From NCBI RefSeq assembly GCF_018691265.1, contig NW_024881322.1, positions 6,138,001 through 6,202,000 of the forward strand: 64,000 bases of DNA. The letters run 5' to 3'. Both the position numbers and the translations under genes were made by a program. The notes under the pieces were generated by a model. That model was not told the DNA's origin and ran no database searches. It worked only from the letters and a program-made list of their open reading frames with translations. The stretch is from Tyto alba (lineage: Eukaryota > Chordata > Aves > Strigiformes > Tytonidae). This document shows, one piece after another, positions 1 to 10,640 of the stretch; the stretch's first letter is position 1, and the number at the start of each line of letters is the position of its first letter.

Positions 1-3000
1 GCAAACCCCGTTCACATCAAGCTTCACACTCCAGATAGGGGGAAAAGAGATTTATGTATAACAGCGTCTGTACAGTTACAGAGATGTAGATGGTTGCGTA
101 CTGGAATGTTTCCTGATGCTTTTTTTTTCCCTTTTTTAACCTCAGGAATTAAAGAAAATAAAATTCTATATGACTGAGAGTGTGTGTCCCTTTTCTGCCT
201 TTTAGAGATAGCTTTGTCTGGAAGATAAATCAGATGATTGTATGATCTACTTCTAAGCAGGAAGAAATTCTACAAAATAAGGAAAACAAAGTAGTTTGTC
301 ACGCTAGTGGAGAAAGGCCACGTCTATGCAGTCCAACAGAGCAACGATCCTTAGATAAGTCTTAAGTGAGCCGATCCCCAAGCCAGAGGAAATATCACCG
401 TGGCCTGGAGCGGCCAGGCCTCCCTCAGCAAGGGCAGAGCCCTGTGCCTGAGAAACACCTTCATCCACCTTCGCTTCCCCTCAGAGGTGAGAAGAAAGCG
501 GCCTCAAGGACAGCAGTTGCACTCGCTGTGGCCCACAGGGCCAAGCAGCGCTGTCCTCCAGCCGGGGGCTCCCGCCCGGCCCCTCCCCGGCGCGCCTGGG
601 TGACCTCGCCTGGCTGCGGGAGGGCAAGAACCCCCGTGTGAGTACAGGCACTCTTCACTTGTCGCCTCCGAGTTTGCATCTGTAGTCCCAGCCCCGGGGC
701 ACGCGGTTAAAAGCTGTCTGAGGTGCTGGGGCCATCCGAATGGGGTCAGGAGGACGACGGGGCCCCTCGTGACCCGTCGTCGCTTCTCTTTTCAGTTATT
801 TCTGTTTCCTCACAGGAGTTTCCTGCTGGGGTGGAGGCTGCGACGCTTCCCGTCCCCCCGGCTCCCACAGCAGCACCAGCCCCTGCTCCACGCTCAGAGG
901 CTTCGTGCTGGCACAGAGTCTCCAGCAAAGCCTAGCCTGGAGTACAAGGGACCTGCAGCACATGTGTAAGTAACCGTCCCTTGCTGTACAGCAGCTCTGC
1001 AGAGGAGGTTGTAGCTGCTGAAAGCCTTGGCGTACCTCTCCAATAATCCATGTTTAGCCATAGTGGACAAAATCTCCTCCCTTCTTTGGTTTTAGGGGCA
1101 AGGCTGTCCCAGCCATAGCGCTGCCTTACGTAGGGTCTTAACCCAACCATTTCTTGGGCCGCGCCCCAAGGATTGGCCTTGGTGTACCCAGTACGACATT
1201 CTGCTGTGGGGACCATGTGAAGGTGCCGTGAGACAGCGGTATCCTCTCCGTTAGCCCTTAAAATGTCAGAGGGATGCTTTGAAGTCCAAATATAAGGTTT
1301 AAAAACTTAAGTGGCCCGGGAGGCTTGGAAAAATCAGGCAGCACCAGGGGGCACTGAGACTTACGGTGTCAGGTCAGTTAAACGATGGATAATCGATCCG
1401 GGCCATACTTGGAAAAGGTGGATTTGCTCATTCTGAACTCGGATCGATGATTTTGGTTTTGGAATGACTACACCCTGGCTACTTCATCTACCGTCACTTC
1501 AGTGGTGCTTGCAGCGCTGATCACTGTTCTCTCACACCTTTCCATCGTTGGCCTGCTCTCCGGGAGAGGCGCTGCTATAAATCACGTCCCTGTTTCAGGC
1601 AGGTTTGCCTGCAGAGAGTGAAAGTTTCTCACCGGGCTCTCCCAACTTCCCCTCCTTGTACCACAAGCGGGCTGGCGCCGTGCTGTGTGACTGCCTGCCC
1701 CCGCGGTCGCGGCTGCCTCTGAGCCCTTCCCCGATGTGAAGCTACTGCAGTGCCAGTCCCCGCTGCGGCACGGTCCCAGCCTTTCCCCAGTTTGAGTGTG
1801 TTAGGCCAGCGGGCACTGGCCCGCTTCCCGCCTGGGTAAAATCTGGGGTCCTGGCACTCTTCTGGCTCTCAGAAGTCTGAGATAGGGACTGGGAGTCGGA
1901 ATGAGGGGTCTCAGGGTGACGATGCAATACTTAGGGCAGAGGCAAGCTAAGCCGCTCCTTCAAAGCAAAGGGACGGCAGAGGAGACTGCAACCCAAAACT
2001 GGGAATGTCTGGGGAAAAAAAAAACGGCCTTAAAGAGCGGGGCTGGGAGCTGTGTAAGACCTCAAGCCTCTCCTGGAACTTCCAGCAGCGTCCTGCTGGA
2101 GCTGTGGGTAAGGCACAGGCACTGTCCCATGTCCCACGGGAGGCAATACCCCTTGCCTTCGGGGAAACCTGCCCCCCGAGGAGACAGCATCAGCCGAAGG
2201 CTGGCGACACCCTAGCGAAGTGTGAGACGGATTTTGGTGGGATAAATCCAGCTAAACCTCAGGGTAGAGGGACAGAGGAGCCTCAGGAGGGCTTGGCTGC
2301 GAGGAGCTGTGCTGCTGGCAGATGGAGAAGGGAGCAATGGCAACAGGCACCTCCACGCCCAAGTCGCTGCTGTGTGGTGGCCGGCAGCGAGGGACCCTGC
2401 CAGGGACGGGGCTGCAGCCGGAGGGGCCGCAGGGAGGCAGCTTCCCCGTGAGTTTGGGGTTCTGCCAGCAGCCTGAGCAACCACCAGCGGCTGCTGGACC
2501 ACAGGCAGCCCCGGGCAGAACAGACCCCACGAGGGAAAACACGCCCCGGGGAGGGGGGAGGCCAGTGCCCAAGGCTCCCTCCAGCAAAGCAGCGGGGAGC
2601 AGCCTGACTCAGAGCGGGATGTGTGTGACCCAGGGATGACCCTGCCGCCCCAAACTGCTGAAAGTTCATCGCCGTTTCACCACCCTCAACAGTTTCACTC
2701 GCCGACCAAGCATGAAAATTTCCCACCGCCTTTCACAGAGCAAAGAAGCTTTTACCGAAGTTGAGAAGGGCCCCAGAATTCAAGGTCCTGGGGCCAGTGG
2801 GACACTGTGCGGGGACGAGGAGCTCGAGGCCGCCGGGCAGGACCGTGGGTCGGCAGCAGCTCAGGTTCGCACGCTTGTTTGTTTGTTTGCACGACTTAAG
2901 GGCTCTTTTGGGGCCGGGAGGACCCTCTGGGTGGGACCACCCTCACCCTCAGCCCTTGGGAAGGGGTGGTGGGGCTCTGCTGCCGCGAGGAAGCATCTGC

Positions 3001-3290
3001 CCTACCGTGCTGCCTCCCCCCACGCCCTCAGAAACCTCCTTCCCCCCCCAAACTGCACCCCACCCCTCGCCTCTGGAGCCGAAACCGTTCCGGCACCTGC
3101 AGGGTCCTCAGCTGCAGCTTCCACACCCCAAGGGCTAGGGTAAACCCCGTCAGCAAAGTTTTCCTTTGGCCTTTTTCAGGAGGGGTAAATCCTGTCCCTT
3201 GGAAACAGGTTATGTGCACGGATCCAAACCTGGGAAGGACGCGTGGGCAAGAAACAACCAGTTCATGCCCTCGCTGTACGTGGCAGCGCC
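1..3290. other. Intergenic region, no gene recognised
   Basis: The first part is AT-rich and the stretch from about 370 to 3150 is GC-rich. Open frames occur on both strands, but none has a recognisable domain, a conserved-looking composition or convincing splice sites joining it to another frame. I therefore call no gene here. Unrecognised non-coding exons or regulatory DNA of the neighbouring receptor gene cannot be excluded. Confidence 0.5.
157..162 (+). terminator. Possible poly(A) signal of an upstream plus-strand gene
   Basis: A canonical AATAAA lies in A-rich sequence and is followed about 15-30 bases later by a GT-rich stretch (GAGTGTGTGTCCCTTTT), the usual layout of a vertebrate cleavage site. 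No coding sequence of such a gene is in the window, so this is only a candidate 3' end. Confidence 0.3.
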
Positions 3291-4770
3291 TTTATTTAAC
3301 AGAATTGCAGCTTCCATTCGTATTGAGCTCGACACAAATCGCAAAAAACCCCGAACCCTTCATACACATGTAGCAAAAAACCACATATATCTTTGACCAT
3401 TTTTTTGCATAAGGAAAAGGCAAAAAAAAGTTTAAAAGGTTCTAATAAACATATAGGAAAGTAGAACCCCATCTTAGCTAAACCTTGCAGAAAGCTTCTG
3501 TTTATCGACACACTTTAATGATTAATACACAATGAAAACTCTTTCTTCCTGCAAGAAATAATTGCCAGGAAGCAAACGGGGTTAAATGTGACTATTTAAA
3601 AGAAAGCCTCCTGAGCACGGCAGTTGCAGTTGCTTGAGCAGGAGAGGCGAGGCCGGGTCCCCGGGAGGGGATGAGCGAGGGGAGCGGCCACGCGGTGCCC
3701 TGCAGCCTCGGGCACCAGCACCCGCACCAGAAAGCCCTACAGAAATTGCAGGGTGCGTTGCAGCATGGTGCTTTTGGGAACCGCAGCCTCCCCCCAACCT
3801 GAACTCTCCATCCAAATTTCATTAACGTTAGGTTTGGCGCTTAATTACTCTCTGTCTTACTGGCCCCAGGCTAAATATATTTTCTCACCGTTAGCAAAGG
3901 TATCAGCGCATAGCCAGCCGTCTGTTGAACCATGGGTTTGGTGTTTTGAGTTCTGGTTTACTACAGCTTTGCCCCAGCAAATGTCCCCAGGACAGACAAC
4001 TCGGCATCTCTGACGCCCTTGAATTTTGCCTGCAAGGTGTGATTTTTGCTTTTTTTCTAGTATCAAACTCGGAGCCACAGCAAATAAATTGTACCCAGTT
4101 TCAGCTTACATCACACAGCTAAAATATAGGAGAAAGGTAGATCTAATTCTGCAACAGCTACTTTATGAACACGAATGACTGGCTTTCCTTTGCAAGAACC
4201 ACCTGTGCAGCAAAACAGAGTTGCATCTGCAGAGGCACAAAGCGCAGCATTTGCCTGCTGCAATGAGCCAGTGTAGGAGCTAAGGGCTGTTCTCCTTTAC
4301 TGGTGTGGGAGCGGGCAGCGTTCCCGAGTCTGGCCACCTCCGCAGCAGGCCCTGGCTGGCCAGCAAACGAAGGCTGAGCCCCCTCCTGCTGCTTCCTATG
4401 GACGGGACGGGTGGTTCATCCTCCTCCATCTGCCCCTGTTGCTGCCGTAGCTGGGTTTATCGCCTCCCTGCGAGGCTTGTTATTTCAGGCTGTGGTCTGA
4501 GCCGCAGATGGGCCGGGTATTTACAGCTGCTGCAAAGATAGCTTTTGTCCTCTATCGGTTCTGCTTACAAGTATGGCTCCGTTTTGCTGCCCTGTGCCAA
4601 GGGTTTCCCTTCCTTTCAGGCAGTGAGCCCCGGTTGGGCCCCGCACCGTGAGGACGGGGTTGTGCAAGGAGCTCCCGGCCCTCCCCGCTCCTCTGGGACA
4701 GTCTTTGGGGTACATAGAGGGTTTCCAAAGAGTTTGGTCCTCCTCCGGCGGGGAGCGGGGAAGGACTAAC
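3291..4770 (-). other. Probable 3' UTR and poly(A) site of the CCR9-like gene
   Basis: Downstream of the receptor stop codon on the minus strand there is no further coding sequence. The complement of 3291-3296 is AATAAA, followed on the minus strand by a T/G-rich stretch, so a transcript ending near 3270-3280 would carry a UTR of about 1.5 kb. The span is otherwise ordinary, with GC-rich blocks near 3640-3720 and 4300-4750. The exact end is an inference. Confidence 0.4.
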
Positions 4771-5919
4771 TTACAAGAGGACTTGGCAAGGCGGGGGTGT
4801 AACGGAGGAGGTCAAGTGGGTGCTGAGGGTCAGGGAGCTCCTCACCCGCCGCCTGCCCAGCATGGCAATGGACCGGTTTGAGCTGTGCTCCTGGCTGTTG
4901 CAGGCGGAGGAGCAGTGCTCTGGGCCCCCGCTCCGGCAGCAGCCGCCGCTCTGCAGCATCCTGCCCAGAGCCGCCCTGAACCGCTCGCCGGCAAAGACGT
5001 AGAGGAAGGGGTTGAGGCAGCTGTGGAGGAAGGCGATGCTCTGGGTGACCTGCAGCCCGATGTCCAGCTGGTCGGCAGCCTGACAGCTGAACGCCGCCCC
5101 GGCGTAGGCGTTGATGGCTTTGACCAGCAAAACAATATTGTATGGGAACTGAGAGAGGAGGAAAGCGGTGATGATCATGGTGATGATCCTCAGAGACTTC
5201 TGCTTTTGGGATCTTTTGGCTTGCAGGAGGGTGTTGATGATAAGGGCGTAGCAAATAACCATGACAAGGAGCGGGAGGAAGAATCCGATTGTGATTTTCA
5301 AGGCCAGGACTGTAATTCTGAAGTGCATGCTGACATTTGGTGGGTACGTAATTTTGCAAACTGTCATGTCACCCACCCACGTGCTTTGGCTGTACATGAT
5401 TTCTGGGATGCACAAGCTCATGGACATCAGCCAGACAGCCAAGCATATGAGTTTGCTGCGCAGGAGCCGCCTCCGCTTAGAAGTTTTATCTTTCATCGCC
5501 TGGACAATAGTGATGTACCTGTCAAAGCTGATGCAGGTTAGGAACAAGCTGCAGCCGTAGAAGTTGATCTTATACACACTGTTGACGACTTTGCACATGA
5601 AGTTCTTGAAGATCCAGCCGTCAGAGGCAGCCTTGGCCCAGAAAGGGAGGGTGAAGAGGAGGACCAGGTCGGCAATGGCCAGGTGCAGCAGGTACCGATC
5701 CACCGTGCTCCTCCTGAAGCGGTATTTGCAGTAGACGAGCACGACCAAGGCGTTTCCCACTGTGCCCACAGAGAAGATGAGCCAGAAAAGCACCGGCAGG
5801 AAGGCTCGAGCGAACTGCCTGACCTGCCTCTTGTCGCACGTGAAGTCAGTGTCGTTCGCCGGGTTTCCGTACAGGGACAGCACCGCGCTGTCATTCCTGT
5901 AGTAATCCAGGCTGGCCAT
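4771..5919 (-). CDS. CCR9: C-C chemokine receptor, CCR9-like
   Basis: This is a seven-transmembrane Gi-coupled chemokine receptor of the plasma membrane. CCR9 itself binds CCL25 and guides thymocytes and gut-homing lymphocytes. The 382-residue frame has an acidic, glycosylatable N-terminus (NDS at 9, NDT at 22), Cys28 and Cys279 for the N-terminus to loop-3 bridge, Cys109 and Cys188 for the TM3 to loop-2 bridge, DRY at 133-135, NPFLY at 303-307, and a Cys-rich, Ser-rich tail. CCR9-like stretches include RQFA before TM1, MCKVVNSVYKINFY in TM3 and LCIPEIMYSQ at TM4. The ATG at 5919 is chosen because it gives a family-length protein. The longer open frame upstream crosses a good splice acceptor (CATTGCAG) 20 bases before this ATG, so a short upstream exon is likely, as in mammalian CCR9. 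The frame is intact. CCR9 orthology rests on motif recognition only, and the neighbouring genes would instead predict CCR4. Confidence 0.85.
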   Translation of the reverse strand: MASLDYYRNDSAVLSLYGNPANDTDFTCDKRQVRQFARAFLPVLFWLIFSVGTVGNALVVLVYCKYRFRRSTVDRYLLHLAIADLVLLFTLPFWAKAASDGWIFKNFMCKVVNSVYKINFYGCSLFLTCISFDRYITIVQAMKDKTSKRRRLLRSKLICLAVWLMSMSLCIPEIMYSQSTWVGDMTVCKITYPPNVSMHFRITVLALKITIGFFLPLLVMVICYALIINTLLQAKRSQKQKSLRIITMIITAFLLSQFPYNIVLLVKAINAYAGAAFSCQAADQLDIGLQVTQSIAFLHSCLNPFLYVFAGERFRAALGRMLQSGGCCRSGGPEHCSSACNSQEHSSNRSIAMLGRRRVRSSLTLSTHLTSSVTPPPCQVLL

Positions 5920-5931
5920 GCCAGGGTGGGT

Positions 5932-5939
5932 GGCCTGCA
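5932..5939 (-). promoter_or_regulatory. Likely splice acceptor of the main CCR9-like coding exon
   Basis: On the minus strand the sequence reads CCCGATGTCCCATTGCAG followed by GCCACCCACCCTGGC and the start codon. The pyrimidine content and terminal CAG fit a 3' splice site. The upstream exon, coding or not, was not located. This is what makes the upstream part of the open frame (to 6180) probably intronic. Confidence 0.5.
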
Positions 5940-7185
5940 ATGGGACATCGGGTAAATTTGTGTTGAGGGATGGCTCAGTAAAGCTGAAATTTGCCCCCCT
6001 CCGCCCGATGCAGTTGAAGATCCCCAGTATATTCCATTTTAGATGAGGAAGCGCAAAGGCTGCTAGCAAAACACAGCGTGTTTTGGAATGCTTGAGGTGT
6101 GTGGTACAGCAGAGACTTATAAAAATGACTTGCTGAGTATCTAACTCTTTACAGAAGAGCAGTTCGCCACCTCCAGCCAACTTCAGTTATTAAAATGGCA
6201 GGTGATGAGAGCATTATTTCTGTCAGATCATTCAAAACACTGTTGGTTTGGCAGCTTCAAATATGTAACAAAATGCAAAATCCCCAATTTGGAAAGAGGT
6301 GGGGAAGAACGCTTTGCGTTATGGTGGGCTGGCATCATTGGCTTGAGAGAGGAAGAAAATTGGTGAAGGTGAAGAGGGGGAAAAGAAAAACAGAGATTAC
6401 ACAGCAGCATAGCTGTATACTCACTATGCTTGCAACTGCCATCTTCAGCCAGACCTTTACTCAGTCTTGAAGAGGGCTCCGTAACCTGGAGAGGAAAGAA
6501 GGGGGGAAAACAACTGATTTGAAACAGATTTGAAGTAGAATTGTGACTCTCTTCTTTCTACTTCTTCTTATTTAATAAAAACCTCAACCCTTTGAAATGA
6601 GTCTGGCCGAGAGATGAACAAACCACACAGAAATTGATGTCACTCGTTTGAATTATTTAGCTGTTTCCATTTTACAAATTTACATTTAGCCTACATTAGG
6701 TCTTTGGCTTCTCTATGACACTGTGCTGTTTAAGTCCTTTGACATACTAGAGTCACTGCGTCTCATTTTTAACAAGAGGTAGACTCCCCTGTGTGCACAT
6801 TAAAAAAGAAAGTAATCTGAAAGCACTGTATCTTCCAAAAGATTCATGAGAATAAATGAAACATGTCTCAAATTGTCTAGCAACTGACAAGGAAAAGTAC
6901 CTGCCTTTAGTAGTAGTTTGCAGTGTTAAAATCTTCGCATCCTCTGCAGTGACTGATAATCTCTGCCTGCAACATCTCTTTCTTATCTGTGAGTTTAAAT
7001 GATGATGCTCGTTGCTTTTGGCTTGCAAAGCAGATCATTATGCCCTGATAAACAAGGAAATATCGGGGTTTCCTGCTGCAGGTTGCTTTTCAAGTCAGCC
7101 TACCATCACAAAAGGTAGCCGAGCCTGGCGGGCTCGACGGGAGTCACGTTCAACACGCTCCGCACCCGCCTGCCTGCGCTGGTGC
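5940..7185. other. Upstream flank or first intron of the CCR9-like gene
   Basis: This is AT-rich sequence with scattered short open frames and no recognised domain. It probably contains intron or 5' exon sequence of the minus-strand receptor. No TATA box or CpG-rich promoter could be assigned with confidence. Confidence 0.4.
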
Positions 7186-8528
7186 CCGGGGGATGCAGCC
7201 TGGGGGATGCAGCGGGGGGATGCAGTCCGGGGATGCAGCCCGGGGGATGCAGCGGGGGGATGCAGCCCGGGGGATGCAGCCTGGGGGATGCAGTCCAGGG
7301 ATGCAGCCCGGGGATGCAGCCCGGGGGATGCAGCCCGGGGGATGCAGCCCGGGGGATGCAGCCTGGGGGATGCAGTCCAGGGATGCAGCCCGGGGATGCA
7401 GCCCGGGGGATGCAGCCCGGGGATGCAGCCCGGGGGATGCAGCCTGGGGGATGCAGTCCAGGGATGCAGCCTGGGGGATGCAGCCCGGGGGATGCAGCCT
7501 GGGGGATGCAGTCCAGGGATGCAGCCCGGGGATGCAGCCCGGGGGATGCAGCCCGGGGGATGCAGCCCGGGGATGCAGCCCGGGGGATGCAGCCCGGGGG
7601 ATGCAGCCTGGGGGATGCAGCCTGGGGGATGCAGTCCGGGGATGCAGCCCGGGGGATGCAGCCCGGGGATGCAGCCCGGGGGATGCAGCCCGGGGGATGC
7701 AGCCCGGGGATGCAGCCCGGGGGATGCAGCCCGGGGGATGCAGCCTGGGGATGCAGCGGGGGGATGCAGCCCGGGGGATGCAGCCCGGGGGATGCAGCCC
7801 GGGGGATGCAGCGGGGGGATGCAGCCCGGGGGATGCAGCCCGGGGGATGCAGCCCGGGGGATGCAACTGGGGGATGCAGTCCGGGGATGCAGCCCGGGGG
7901 ATGCAGCGGGGGGATGCAGCCTGGGGATGCAGCCCGGGGGATGCAGCCCGGGGGATGCAGCCTGGGGGATGCAGCCCGGGGATGCAGCCCGGGGGATGCA
8001 GCCCGGGGGATGCAGCGGGGGGATGCAGCCCGGGGGATGCAGCCCGGGGGATGCAGCCTGGGGGATGCAGTCCGGGGATGCAGCCCGGGGGATGCAGCCC
8101 GGGGGATGCAGCCTGGGGATGCAGCCCGGGGGATGCAGCCCGGGGGATGCAGCCTGGGGGATGCAGCCCGGGGGATGCAGCCCGGGGGATGCAGCCCGGG
8201 GATGCAGCCCGGGGGATGCAGCGGGGGGATGCAGCCCGGGGGATGCAGCCCGGGGGATGCAGCCCGGGGGATGCAGCCTGGGGGATGCAGCCCGGGGGAT
8301 GCAGCCTGGGGGATGCAGCCCGGGGGATGCAGCCTGGGGGATGCAGCGGGGGGATGCAGTCCGGGGGATGCAGCGGGGGGATGCAGTCCGGGGGATGCAG
8401 CCCGGGGGATGCAGCGGGGGGATGCAGTCCGGGGGATGCAGCGGGGGGATGCAGTCCGGGGGATGCAGCCCGGGGGATGCAGTCCGGGGGATGCAGTCTG
8501 GGGGATGCAGCCGGGGGATGCAGCCCGG
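7186..8528. repeat. 14-bp GC-rich minisatellite, about 96 units
   Basis: The tandem unit is CCCGGGGGATGCAG (14 bp), with frequent 13-bp copies lacking one G and variants starting CCTGG, TCCGG, TCCAG or GCGGG. About 1.34 kb is continuous. The unit contains no stop triplet in any frame, so long open frames appear on both strands (three forward, three reverse). They encode only a periodic peptide (sense PGDAARGMQPGGCS per three units) and are not genes. Most units carry CpG in a CCCGGG context and a run of four or five G, so dense methylation and G-quadruplex formation are plausible. Confidence 0.97.
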
Positions 8529-9827
8529 CTCTGCCATGGACCTTCAGTTAGCACTGACCTTCCCACCAGACACCGGTGCCTTCGGAAGCGGGTCACGCAA
8601 CTGAGACGTGGCCTCGCCGAGCCAAACCTCTCCCCGCGCCCCGATCAAAAACACCTTCGCCGCTGCTACGTGGGGCACGAAGCGATGTGGCGTGCGGCTC
8701 GCCTCCCCAGCCTGCGTCGGGGTTGCCGCCTTAGCAAGCTCGTCAGCAAAGCTGGTTTACAGTAAACAGCTACTCGTAGGGATGGCGAGTGTGTTTGGAG
8801 CTGCGTCTCTCCTCGTGGCACCCCCCGGCCCCAGCTGCCCGCGATCCCTTTGCACGCTCTCGGTGCCGAAGCAAACGCTTGCAGCTAGTGTTTGCAGGGG
8901 TTTGGAATCTGGTCAAAAATGCTCAATGCAGTTGTTTTCATCTATTTAGAAATTATTGTGTTCAGAAAGCACAGCTTGGGGGGCTAATCTTTCCAGGGTT
9001 TATCTTCCGGAAGCAACTTTAATGAATCTGAATTACTTAGGAGCAAAGTTGGCAGTGCGAGATCTTTGCAATAAAAGAACATTAGTCTAGACACAGAGTA
9101 TTTGTTTAAAAATAGATTGAAGAACTAAAACCAGTCATAGATATGTGCTCTTAGTTTTCAGGTTTTCTATCAAGACACAGAACTACAGCAGAATTATGCT
9201 GGTCCTTGGAGTTTCAAGTACAGGTATGAATTTAGTACCTGCCTTTTAACGATGGCACCTGTACCCTGTGCATACTAGTTGCATTTCTGATGCACAAAGC
9301 TCAAAATATATTTTTATTTTACTTCTTTTCAACGCAGACAACCAAGGAAACTAAACAGCCAAAGCATACCAATGCTACAGCTTCATGCAGAATTTATGCC
9401 AGTAAATACATGCAAGCAGACAGAAATAAACTGCCTGTATAATACCCATAAATCAGACATACCACCTGTAAGTACTAAGATGTAGAAATTAAGACTTGTC
9501 AGAGCCGTGCATATACAAATTATGTCAGGCAAGGCTGCTGAAACAAGTGGAAAATCCTTCTCTCCGAGGCGTGGTTCAATTTCAGCAAAGTCTCTGCCAG
9601 TAACAGCCCCACAAAGGGGTTTTCCTTGTCCCCAACCCCGTCCCCGTCCCCATCCCTGTCCGGCTCCAGCGCAGGCGGCACGGCGGGGGCCGGGGGGTGC
9701 AGGCCCAGCGCCCGAAGTGGGGCAGAGCAGCCCCGAGCTACCCACAGCGGCCCCCTGGGCTGGGGGGTTGCTTTGTTGTTACTGCCGCGCTCGTTATGCG
9801 TTATATTAATAATAATGTGGGGTTAGA
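8529..9827. other. Intergenic region, nothing recognised
   Basis: Moderately GC-rich sequence immediately after the minisatellite gives way to AT-rich DNA from about 8930 and a second GC-rich block near 9600-9770. Open frames are short and overlap on both strands without a recognisable product. Confidence 0.5.
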
Positions 9828-9954
9828 TGTCAACTTTTAGCGTGCTGTGAAGTTCACCGTAGGAAAAAAAAAAACAAAACAGGTGCTTTCAGATGTTCTA
9901 GCCAGCACCTGATTTTTTCCTACGGTGAACTTGACAGCACGCTAGAAGTCGACA
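9828..9954. repeat. Long imperfect palindrome (foldback element or hairpin)
   Basis: The left arm 9828-9887 and right arm 9904-9954 are inverted copies around a 16-base loop. Reading inward, the outer 42 bases pair with only three mismatches (two if G-U pairs are allowed). After an A-rich bulge in the left arm, AGGTGCT pairs with AGCACCT next to the loop. The arms contain TAGCGTGCTGT and AAGTTCACCGTAGG. The structure fits a MITE-like foldback transposon or a long hairpin RNA. No clear target-site duplication or open frame is present. Confidence 0.9.
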
Positions 9955-10468
9955 CGCAACAGAGCGTCCCTTGAGATGAGGAGGGGCTGCTTATGAATCA
10001 AAATTAATTTGATCCCTTTTTTCTTAGTTTTGGGGGGGGGGAGGTGGTTTCAGGAATTGCTGCGCTAAGCGTGTGGCTCATCCTTGGGCAGCGCCGCCGC
10101 GCTCCACCCGCTGCGACTCCTCGCTCCCAAAACTCTGCAGCGAGTTGGAATCTCGACCCAGCAGAGCCTCGTCCCCCTCACAGCGGCGCAAAATCCGGCT
10201 GTCGAGGCCGAGACCTGCCCCGTACAGCCCCTAGGTGGCTGGGGCCAGCGCCAGGCAGCCGGCGAGCTACTGATTCCTCCCTGGTACCCGTTTCCAAAAC
10301 AGCATTGCAGCATCCGCCGAAGGCTGTAAAGCTGCACATCCCCAGCAGGCTTTTATGTTATTTTCCTTTTAGCCATCAGACCTACCTTAAATTGCAATCA
10401 AAAAGATTGTTATAATTTGGTGAGTTTAATGGTAAATGAGCTTTTTTTGTTGTTTTTTTTTTTTTTTT
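9955..10468. other. Intergenic region, nothing recognised
   Basis: A mixed stretch with GC-rich sequence at 10080-10290. It holds overlapping short open frames on both strands without family resemblance, and ends in T-rich sequence leading into the tandem array. Confidence 0.4.
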
Positions 10469-10640
10469 AAAAAAAAGGCAATTTGTAATTTAAAAAAAAA
10501 AAAGGCAATTTGTAATTTAAAAAAAAAAAAAAAGCAATTTGTAATTTAAAAAAAAAAAAAGGCAATTTGTAATTTAAAAAAAAAAAAAAGGCAATTTGTA
10601 ATTTAAAAAAAAAAAAAAAAGAAAAAGGCAATTTGTAATT
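10469..10640. repeat. Tandem array of a 26-37 bp A-rich unit, six copies
   Basis: GCAATTTGTAATT occurs six times (starts near 10478, 10505, 10533, 10562, 10591 and 10628), each separated by a run of 8-17 A. The array is flanked on the left by a T run meeting an A run. Unit spacing varies with poly(A) length, as expected from replication slippage. Minus-strand open frames here are low-complexity artefacts. Confidence 0.95.

Noticed and set aside
2005..2726. Overlapping open frames of 100-150 codons on both strands
   Set aside because: They are GC-rich chance frames in several phases with no domain, no splice context and no consistent codon pattern.
4885..5541. Plus-strand open frame of 218 codons
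   Set aside because: It is the antisense shadow of the CCR9-like coding exon, rich in acidic residues typical of antisense reading.
5920..6180. N-terminal extension of the CCR9-like frame by 87 codons
   Set aside because: The extension has no signal peptide or family similarity, would make the receptor far too long, and crosses a good splice acceptor just before the chosen ATG.
7186..8528. CRISPR array
   Set aside because: Units are directly adjacent with no unique spacers and the DNA is vertebrate. The same applies to 63319-63537 and 10469-10640.
7012..8765. Long overlapping open frames (up to about 530 codons) on both strands
   Set aside because: They are a by-product of a stop-free 14-bp tandem repeat. 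The products are purely periodic and all six frames are equally open.
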